In this document: in pieces, positions 43,731 to 49,725 of the stretch
Position numbering within the stretch: position 1 is the stretch's first letter
How the letters are laid out: each line of letters starts with the position of its first letter
Assembly: GCA_002712005.1 (NCBI GenBank)
Contig: PASP01000006.1
Span: 1 to 49,725, forward strand
From: Halobacteriovoraceae bacterium
Lineage (GTDB): Bacteria; Bdellovibrionota; Bacteriovoracia; Bacteriovoracales; Bacteriovoracaceae
DNA: 49,725 nt
Reading direction: 5' to 3'
Made by a program: the position numbers and the translations under genes
The notes under the pieces: generated by a model
Databases searched by the model: none
The model's input: only the letters and a program-made list of their open reading frames with translations
Told to the model about the DNA's origin: nothing

Positions 43731-43828
43731 TTTGTTAAATTATGAGAATGAGATTTCCCCATTTCCATTTTTGTTCGAAAACTCAACATAACAAAGAATA
43801 AACCTAATAAAATAAATGCCGCTCTCAT
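43703..43828 (-). CDS. Candidate 41-aa membrane peptide
   Basis: A 42-codon frame (ATG at 43828 to TAA at 43703) encodes a peptide starting MRAAFILLGLFFVMLSF, a single hydrophobic helix, followed by a basic, His-containing tail ending LPRSR. A weak ribosome site (AGG about 8 nt upstream) precedes it. It fills part of the gap between the L,D-transpeptidase and phosphatase genes and shares its 3' end with a hairpin. Short size makes chance possible. Confidence 0.35.
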   Translation of the reverse strand: MRAAFILLGLFFVMLSFRTKMEMGKSHSHNLTKKSALPRSR

Positions 43829-43877
43829 GGGTCTTACCTACTTAAATAATCATCAGTTTCATATTTTGAAAATAAGC

Positions 43878-44807
43878 TTACAAAGTGGCAAGAAAATTTT
43901 GTAGTTCTTTTAGATTTTTAAACTGGGGAAGATTTGATTTCAATTCATAATTTCCTTGAATCAAATAGGTCGGTAAGCAAAGATCAACAAGAAAATCGGA
44001 ATCCTTATCTCCAACCATCGCACAACGATCCAAATCCAAAGATAATTCTTGAGAAGCAACTAACCCCATTCCTGATCCCGGTTTTCTTAGATAGGAGTCT
44101 CTGCAATATTCTTCACTCTCCCCTTTGGGATGAAAGGGACAATAGTACCATCTATCAATAAGGGCCTCACTCTTTTGCAATTCAACATCCATCCATTTAT
44201 GAAGCTCTTGAACATCCTCTTCTTTATAATAGCCTCGTCCAACTCCTGATTGATTGGTCAAGACTACTACATAATCATATTTGGTTTGTAAGAATTGAAT
44301 GAAGGATGTGATCCCTGGCATAAATTCCACATCTTCTTTTTTGAAGACATACGCTTTATCCACGTTAATGATGCCATCGCGATCGAGAAAGAAAGCCCTC
44401 TTATTTCCCTTATAGCTAAGAGGTAAGAGAGTCGGCTCCTCCATGGATTCATAGGCCTTGGGAGTTCTCGTAAAGAAAAGACCTAATGTTTCGAGTAGAT
44501 CTTCTTTTTCTTTATAGAGGCAGGCTTGAAAAAGAGCGTTCTTACTTTCCTGGTTTTCTAACTTCCCCCCTTTAGAGAGAAGGATTCCCCGCTTAAGCCA
44601 AAAGAAGAGATCCCAGCTTTCATCCCAAGATTTTTCATCTAAGAACTCAGGGGTAATATAAATATGGTTTTCTTCTTTCTGATCCGCAAGATAGGGATTT
44701 AATTTGGCCTGAATACTTTCAAGTTCCTTCTCTAACTTTTGTGCCCTTTCTTGGTTTGAATAATGAAGGGTGAATGTTCCCACAGATTGAGAAAACTGAA
44801 AGTTCAT
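43878..44807 (-). CDS. GmhB-like HAD phosphatase with unusual N-terminal region
   Basis: The C-terminal ~175 residues (from about 136) are a HAD-family phosphatase of the histidinol-phosphate/heptose-bisphosphate type. The nucleophile motif is FLDRDGIIN (D142, D144); VVLTNQSGVGRG, CPFHP...C, LRKPGSGM and MVGDKDSD follow. GmhB dephosphorylates heptose 1,7-bisphosphate for LPS core synthesis. The zinc-site set seems reduced (one Cys of the usual C-x-C is missing before RKP). The first ~135 residues are not part of typical GmhB (about 190 aa alone); their function is unknown. An AT-rich dyad lies just upstream. Confidence 0.85.
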   Translation of the reverse strand: MNFQFSQSVGTFTLHYSNQERAQKLEKELESIQAKLNPYLADQKEENHIYITPEFLDEKSWDESWDLFFWLKRGILLSKGGKLENQESKNALFQACLYKEKEDLLETLGLFFTRTPKAYESMEEPTLLPLSYKGNKRAFFLDRDGIINVDKAYVFKKEDVEFMPGITSFIQFLQTKYDYVVVLTNQSGVGRGYYKEEDVQELHKWMDVELQKSEALIDRWYYCPFHPKGESEEYCRDSYLRKPGSGMGLVASQELSLDLDRCAMVGDKDSDFLVDLCLPTYLIQGNYELKSNLPQFKNLKELQNFLATL

Positions 44808-44819
44808 AAGATTTCCAAA

Positions 44820-44850
44820 TTTAATATTTAATTTATTACTGAATATTAAA
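44820..44850. repeat. AT-only 9-bp inverted repeat upstream of phosphatase gene
   Basis: TTTAATATT (44820-44828) and AATATTAAA (44842-44850) are exact complements with a 13-nt spacer, starting 13 bp upstream of the GmhB-like start. It could be an operator or a hairpin in the leader. AT-only dyads arise easily by chance in this composition. Confidence 0.35.
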
Positions 44851-44905
44851 ACAAAGATCTTCTATATATTCTACGAATTTATAGGACTTTCAGTTAGATT
44901 TACAT

Positions 44906-45994
44906 TCAATAGAGAGACTTAACGGAACAGTTGACCTTGAGACCACTTACAATAAAAGTATTCATGGGCTTGACTCTGATTTGCAGAAGGCTTGGACCAA
45001 GGTCTAATTCAAAACTACTAATTCCTTCTTTCAAAGTTGGCCATGAAGTCAGAGCATTATCTTTAATGAAAGTCTTCCTATCGAGATACTCAAAGTGATC
45101 TAATTGGTAACGCTGTCCTTTTATCTCTTTATGAAAGAGAGTGAGCTGAGACAAATCATTTGCGCTAAGGCCGGCCAGAGGTAAGAGGCACTTAGAAAAG
45201 AGCTGAGCATCCGCTTGCCAAAATTCCTCTAAACAAGAATAGAGTTTCTTTATCACTCTTTGATAGTGAGCATGAAGCTTTTGCTTAATTTCATCGGGAA
45301 GTTGTCCGGGAAGAGTGGGCAGACCATGATCTGTCCACTGCTTATCGAATTGAGTACGAGATTTATCACTTTTCGCAACTCCATCATCAAAATCTTCTGA
45401 AAAGCTTAGGTCGGCCCACTGATAGCACTCTTGTCGCATCTCTATAAAGCTTTGATCCAAGAAGGAATTGAATTCAACCTGCTTATCAGCAGCACCTTTA
45501 AAACCTGAAAAATAACGTTCAATAAAGGATCGTATTCCTCCAGATTTTGTATTCACAAAAGCACGCGATTTACAAAATTTTAAACTTAACCCTTTAACCC
45601 TATCTTTATCATCAATGAATACTAGATCTGATTCCTTTAAATCATCCCCTGCTGAAAAACTAGAGGCCCATTTACCGAGCAGATGAGTTTGGGTCGGTTT
45701 GAAATCTTTAAAGAAGGAAGTGTTCTCGCAAAGATATTGGGTGGCCAATTTTGCGAGTTGAGGCAATTGCAAATAAAGCTCTCTATCTTCTTCAAGAAGA
45801 TATTGTTGATAGCGACTGAAGTCTTGATGAACCTTCCCCCCATCTAGAGAAGTAAAATGGGTAAGGAATTCTGACTCATGATTCCAATGGCGGGCCAGTA
45901 ATGATGCAAGTAGAAATTCAAAGATATTACCTTTGAGCTCATTGATAAGGGCTTCTTTTTTAGCCGCTCCTTTTAATGTATTCCAGTCTTTCAA
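44906..45994 (-). CDS. Candidate PD-(D/E)XK restriction-type endonuclease
   Basis: This 362-aa cytoplasmic protein has a pattern seen in type II restriction enzymes: a helix with Glu (GNIFEFLLA, E26), then D123 (ESDLVFIDD) and S137-L138-K139 (GLSLKFCK), followed by VNTKSGGIRSFIERYF (147-162). The acidic residue normally before xK is Ser here. The SLK...NTKSGG...F...Y/F order is reminiscent of some restriction enzyme families, but I cannot name one with confidence. No methyltransferase is adjacent; the solitary cytosine methyltransferase is at 8522-9769. It is divergent from pyrB. Confidence 0.5.
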   Translation of the reverse strand: MKDWNTLKGAAKKEALINELKGNIFEFLLASLLARHWNHESEFLTHFTSLDGGKVHQDFSRYQQYLLEEDRELYLQLPQLAKLATQYLCENTSFFKDFKPTQTHLLGKWASSFSAGDDLKESDLVFIDDKDRVKGLSLKFCKSRAFVNTKSGGIRSFIERYFSGFKGAADKQVEFNSFLDQSFIEMRQECYQWADLSFSEDFDDGVAKSDKSRTQFDKQWTDHGLPTLPGQLPDEIKQKLHAHYQRVIKKLYSCLEEFWQADAQLFSKCLLPLAGLSANDLSQLTLFHKEIKGQRYQLDHFEYLDRKTFIKDNALTSWPTLKEGISSFELDLGPSLLQIRVKPMNTFIVSGLKVNCSVKSLY

Positions 45995-46137
45995 AGAAGA
46001 ACCTTTTTTATTTTCTTTATTCTTGGCAAAGTTAGTTTATGTGATTTAGACTAACCCAAATCATAAATTATGAGAACAAATGATTAATGACGATCATGAA
46101 CTTCTCAAACGAGGATTTTGAGGAATCAAGGGGACAC

Positions 46138-47118
46138 ATGCAGAACTTTCCTTCTGTATTTGAGTCTATTAAAGACTTAAACAAAGTTCAAATCGACGGC
46201 CTCCTCAGTTTAGCTAGCAAGTTCAAAGGATTTGCTCACGACTGGCAAGGGCTTCCTATCCCCTTTATTAAACGTCCTATCATTGCCACCAGCTTTCTTG
46301 AAAATTCAACTCGTACCAAACACTCTTTTGCTATCGCCATCAAAAATCTTGGGGCGACTTATATTGACTTTAATGCCGATACCTCAAGCCTTAAAAAAGG
46401 TGAAAGTCTAGAAGAGACTTTACGCACCCTTCATTCTCAAGGTGTTGACCTCTGTATTATACGAACGAGTGTGAGCCAAGAATTTGAAAAATTTAAAGGC
46501 AATGCTCCTATTAAAATTATTAATGGTGGAGATGGAACTCATCAACACCCCACTCAAGCCTTACTTGACCTTTTTACTATGAAAGAAATTGGAATGGAGC
46601 TTGAAGGAAAAACAATATCTATTATTGGGGACAACCTCCACTCTCGTGTCAGCCATAGCTTGATTGACTTACTTCCTCAGTATGGAGTTAAGGTCATTCT
46701 CTGTGGACCAGAACAATGTCTTCCTAAGGCATCAGAGATCGAATCTCCCCACGTAAGCCTCTCTCACGATGTAGATGAAGCCATTGCTCAAAGTGATCTT
46801 CTTTATCTTTTAAGAATTCAAAAAGAGCGTCATCAAGGTGAGAAAACTAATTATTATGAGACTTATCCCGAGAAGTATGGGGTAAGCCTAGAAAGATTAA
46901 AAAAACATAATAAGGTTATTCCTGTCTTTCATCCCGGCCCCGCTAATGTTGGGGTTGAGATCACGAAAGATCTCATGGAATCACCTTATTACTTTGGATA
47001 TGAGCAAGTTCACAATAGTATTTTTATGAGAATGGCGATCATACAGGCCGTTCTTCAAAATGCTGATAAAAACTTAGGGATTCAATTTGCAGGTAGAAAG
47101 GTTCAAGACCTCAAGTAA
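46138..47118 (+). CDS. pyrB: Aspartate carbamoyltransferase catalytic subunit
   Basis: PyrB condenses carbamoyl phosphate with aspartate, the committed step of pyrimidine synthesis. The 326-aa protein has the carbamoyl-phosphate loop NSTRTKHSF (about 56-64), the conserved HQHPTQALLDLFT (about residue 140) and DNLHSRVSHS. The ATG at 46138 is preferred because AAGGGG lies 5 nt upstream and gives a normal length; ATGs at 46087 and 46096 are in frame but lack a ribosome site. It is followed after 95 bp by a carAB fusion that would supply its substrate. Confidence 0.94.
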   Translation: MQNFPSVFESIKDLNKVQIDGLLSLASKFKGFAHDWQGLPIPFIKRPIIATSFLENSTRTKHSFAIAIKNLGATYIDFNADTSSLKKGESLEETLRTLHSQGVDLCIIRTSVSQEFEKFKGNAPIKIINGGDGTHQHPTQALLDLFTMKEIGMELEGKTISIIGDNLHSRVSHSLIDLLPQYGVKVILCGPEQCLPKASEIESPHVSLSHDVDEAIAQSDLLYLLRIQKERHQGEKTNYYETYPEKYGVSLERLKKHNKVIPVFHPGPANVGVEITKDLMESPYYFGYEQVHNSIFMRMAIIQAVLQNADKNLGIQFAGRKVQDLK

Positions 47119-47134
47119 TTCTTATTTTATTTCT

Positions 47135-47170
47135 ATGAGTTTTCCTAAACTCATTGTTTCTATTTTTTCA
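47135..47170 (+). terminator. Intrinsic terminator or attenuator between pyrB and carAB
   Basis: A perfect 8-bp stem ATGAGTTT (47135-47142) / AAACTCAT (47147-47154) with a TCCT loop is followed by a T-rich run ending TATTTTTTC. It lies 17 nt after the pyrB stop and about 60 nt before the carAB start. It could terminate pyrB transcripts or work as an attenuator for the next gene; no leader peptide was seen. Confidence 0.65.
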
Positions 47171-47213
47171 ACTAATCAAAACACATACAATCACCATCAT
47201 CACGGAGCACTTG

Positions 47214-49725
47214 ATGTCACTATCATTTAATAAGGCCATTAAGAAAACTAAAGTTTACCTACATTTTGAAAATGGGAGATCCTTTTCAGCTTGGTGTAAT
47301 CTTCCCGACTCTCATCCAAAGCTTACTCAAGGAATTTGGGGAGAAGCTGCATTTACAACAGGAATGAGCGGTTACCAAGAGACAATGACTGATCCTTCTT
47401 TCCTAGGTCAACATATTATCTTCTCAACCTCCCACGTAGGAAACTACGAAAGTGATGATGAAGTTCTCCAGAGTCGTACCTGTCACGCTACCGCTTTAGT
47501 GGCCAGGAACTTTTCTTCGAATCAATTTCTTAAAAGGATTCATGAAGAACAAGAGATTCCGCTTATCCATGGACTTGATACTCGTTCTCTCGTGCGCTTT
47601 ATGACAGATAATGAGTGCTCACATAAATCAGTCATCACTACAAATAAAAATTCTCCTGCTCAAGAAGAATTTGAAAGAGCGCAACTTCACTGTGCAGACT
47701 TAAGTCGAGTCAGCCAAAGTGAAAAAGAAGAGTTGATTCCAGGTGATAACCCTATTGTATTTGTTAATTATGGGGCTAAGCAATCCATTATCAATAACTT
47801 CAAAGATATGCGACTTCCTCTTGTTACCGTACCATTTGATACGAAGGCTGAAGCTATCGCCGCTCTTAAGCCCAGACTTATTTTTCTAAGTAATGGTCCC
47901 GGTGACCCTCGTGATCTGCACGAGGAAATCGCAGAGGTCAAAAAAATGCTGGGTCTAGGTGTTCCGATGAGAGGAATTTGCCTTGGCCACCAACTTTTGA
48001 CTTTGGCCCTTGGAGCAAAAATTAACCGCCTCCCCTTTGGACAACGTGGGGTCAATCACCCTTGCCTTGAACACGAAAGTGGAGAAATTCTTATTACTTC
48101 ACAAAATCATGGATACGCTACTGATGATGAATCCTTTGCGGCGATTCTTAATGACAATATTTTAGGAAAGGAACTCTTTGTAAGTTATCGCAGTCTCTTT
48201 GATCAATCCATTGAGGGATTGGCCACAACGGATCACTTTCTTAGGGCCGTTCAATTCCATCCCGAGGCGAATCCCGGACCTGCTGACGCCCATAAGTTCT
48301 TCACAGAAATTGAAAACTACCTTAAAGATGGTAAGAAAGAAGATATCAAGTCGTCTGAGTTAGAACCTTTAGTTGATCTCTCTAAAAAGATCGAAAAAGA
48401 AATTCCTTACAAGAAAATACTTCTCATTGGATCGGGACCCATTAAGATCGGTCAAGCTTCTGAATTTGATTACTCGGGAACTCAGGCCTGTAAATCATTA
48501 AAAGAAATCGGCATCGACGTTGTTCTTCTCAATTCAAATCCAGCGACGATTATGACCGATGCAGATATGGCCTATAGAACTTATATCGAGCCAATTACAA
48601 AAGAGACGATTAAGAAAATCATCGAAAAAGAAAATGTGGATGCCGTACTCTCTACCATGGGAGGACAAACCGCTCTTAATATGTGTATTGAGTTAGAAGA
48701 AGACGGATGGCTATCGGCTCATGATGTTGCGCTTCTTGGTGCACGTGTAGATACCATTCAAAAAACGGAAGATCGTGATTTATTTTCCGCTGAATTGGCG
48801 ACTCTAGGTTATCAAACAGGTAAGCGCTATCATGCTGCTAGCCCAGCTGAAGCTCTCATGATGGCCAATTCAAAAGTCGGTTTCCCTCTCATTATCCGAA
48901 GAGACTTTGCTCTCGGAGGAAAAGGTGCGGCGCTTGTTCACAATGAAGATGATCTCAAAGAAGTCTTTGAAACAACTGATATCAAATTTCCTATTACGAT
49001 GGAAAAATCACTTCTAGGTTGGAAAGAAGTAGAACTTGAAGTGATGGTCGATAAAGATAAGAATGGAGTTATCATCTGTTCTATTGAGAATATCGATCCC
49101 TGTGGAATCCACACGGGAGATTCAATTACCGTTGCTCCCGCACAGACGATAAGTGATCGTTGTTACCAACAAATGAGAACGATTTCTCTCAATGTTGCGA
49201 AACATATGGGAGTTGTCGCCGGTGGGGCCAATGTTCAATTTGCGATCAATCCCCATGATGAAAATGATATAGTCGTTATTGAAATGAACCCAAGGGTATC
49301 GCGTTCATCGGCCTTAGCATCGAAGGCAACAGGTTATCCTATTGCAAAAATATCTGCCCTATTGGCCATTGGATTTACTCTCAAAGAGATTCTCAATGAT
49401 ATTACCAAAGCATCACCGGTGGCCTTTGAGCCAACCCTAGATTATGTAGCCGTAAAAATCCCTATTTTTCCATTCAGTAAATTTCCTACAAGCTCTCAAA
49501 TTCTTGGACCTCAAATGAGAAGTGTCGGAGAAGTCTTAAGTTTAGGAAGTTCATTCAATGAAGCTTTCCTTAAGGCCCTACGCTCATTAGAGATAGGCTT
49601 AGAAATTCCTTCACTCTCACAACTAAAGAATACTCCAATTAAATTGGATCGCGCTTACGTAGAAAATAGGCTTAAACATCCTTACCTCTTAGGACTCTTA
49701 TCCTGTCTAGAGGGTCTACGTGTAG
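47214..49725 (+). CDS. Fused carbamoyl-phosphate synthase CarA-CarB (3' end beyond window)
   Basis: One uninterrupted frame encodes both subunits of glutamine-dependent carbamoyl-phosphate synthase. CarA part (about residues 1-375): SGYQETMTDPSF, glutaminase Cys256 (GICLGHQ), QNHGYA, and His349/Glu351 (FHPEANPGP). After a ~25-residue charged linker comes CarB, from about residue 400: IGSGPIKIGQASEFDYSG, LSTMGGQTALN, then the first ATP-grasp domain (RRDFALGGKG, EMNPRVSRSS). No stop or new ribosome site lies between them. Separate CarA and CarB are usual in bacteria; fusion is the eukaryotic (CAD-type) arrangement and less common in bacteria. GGAG precedes the ATG by 6 nt. The window ends within CarB, at residue 837 or so. 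Confidence 0.93.
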   Translation, partial: MSLSFNKAIKKTKVYLHFENGRSFSAWCNLPDSHPKLTQGIWGEAAFTTGMSGYQETMTDPSFLGQHIIFSTSHVGNYESDDEVLQSRTCHATALVARNFSSNQFLKRIHEEQEIPLIHGLDTRSLVRFMTDNECSHKSVITTNKNSPAQEEFERAQLHCADLSRVSQSEKEELIPGDNPIVFVNYGAKQSIINNFKDMRLPLVTVPFDTKAEAIAALKPRLIFLSNGPGDPRDLHEEIAEVKKMLGLGVPMRGICLGHQLLTLALGAKINRLPFGQRGVNHPCLEHESGEILITSQNHGYATDDESFAAILNDNILGKELFVSYRSLFDQSIEGLATTDHFLRAVQFHPEANPGPADAHKFFTEIENYLKDGKKEDIKSSELEPLVDLSKKIEKEIPYKKILLIGSGPIKIGQASEFDYSGTQACKSLKEIGIDVVLLNSNPATIMTDADMAYRTYIEPITKETIKKIIEKENVDAVLSTMGGQTALNMCIELEEDGWLSAHDVALLGARVDTIQKTEDRDLFSAELATLGYQTGKRYHAASPAEALMMANSKVGFPLIIRRDFALGGKGAALVHNEDDLKEVFETTDIKFPITMEKSLLGWKEVELEVMVDKDKNGVIICSIENIDPCGIHTGDSITVAPAQTISDRCYQQMRTISLNVAKHMGVVAGGANVQFAINPHDENDIVVIEMNPRVSRSSALASKATGYPIAKISALLAIGFTLKEILNDITKASPVAFEPTLDYVAVKIPIFPFSKFPTSSQILGPQMRSVGEVLSLGSSFNEAFLKALRSLEIGLEIPSLSQLKNTPIKLDRAYVENRLKHPYLLGLLSCLEGLRV

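Noticed and set aside
1-49725. CRISPR arrays, tRNA or rRNA genes, insertion sequences, prophage genes
   Set aside because: No regular spaced repeats, no tRNA-like cloverleaf, no rRNA-like blocks, no transposase, integrase or phage structural genes were seen when reading by eye. A tRNA scan would be needed to exclude an atypical tRNA.

Overview
The window is about 49.7 kb of an AT-rich (my estimate: upper 30s % GC), tightly packed bacterial chromosome. It carries roughly 43 protein genes and no rRNA, tRNA, CRISPR, insertion sequence or prophage that I can recognise. Several features point to a Gram-negative, predatory-type lineage, most likely the Bacteriovorax/Halobacteriovorax side of the Bdellovibrionota: outer-membrane-type proteins, Tat and Sec export genes, a fatty acid cis/trans isomerase, an L,D-transpeptidase, and very many secreted proteins of no recognised family. 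This placement is inference from gene content; no marker RNA is present.

Layout. 1-1391: two small secreted-protein genes, each preceded by a copy of the same ~54-bp repeat. 1466-3823: CorA-type and ZIP-type metal transporters, a DUF6122-like membrane protein and a small Cys protein. The ZIP gene has no ATG/GTG/TTG start and appears to begin at AUU. 3825-7511 (minus): MnmA, an exported M28 peptidase, and a second MnmA-like protein that has lost both catalytic cysteines. 7639-10550 (plus): a Walker-A-less ABC-ATPase-like protein, an apparently solitary cytosine-5 DNA methyltransferase and an unknown protein.

10517-27499 (minus): fourteen genes run the same way: queA-tgt-yajC-tatA-secD-secF, an unknown membrane protein, a four-gene block of unknown exported/envelope proteins (1080, 109, 365 and 255 aa), lipoate ligase and an MdlA/MdlB-type heterodimeric ABC exporter. 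Overlapping stops and starts suggest translational coupling inside this run.

27659-37215 (mostly plus): a DUF374 acyltransferase and a haem-motif fatty acid cis/trans isomerase (membrane lipid genes), then a cluster of unknown exported proteins, including a Cys-rich 737-aa protein with a Gly/Phe tail and an 878-aa protein. 37219-41791 (minus): cardiolipin synthase, a helical 93-aa protein, an orphan ParA ATPase, a CopZ-like metal-binding protein and a large lipoprotein. 42048-43625: an L,D-transpeptidase-like protein with an insertion in its active-site motif, preceded by an 11-bp inverted repeat. 43703-45994 (minus): a candidate 41-aa membrane peptide, a GmhB-like phosphatase with an unusual N-terminal region, and a candidate PD-(D/E)XK restriction-type nuclease. 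46138-end: aspartate carbamoyltransferase followed by a gene in which CarA and CarB are fused in one reading frame (cut by the window edge), with a terminator/attenuator hairpin between the two.

The best candidates for something undescribed are the four-gene exported block at 15293-20746, the exported cluster at 30670-37215, the pairing of a cysteine-less MnmA paralogue with an M28 peptidase that lacks the usual general-base Glu, and the nuclease/methyltransferase pair separated by about 35 kb. No function is proven for any of these from sequence alone.
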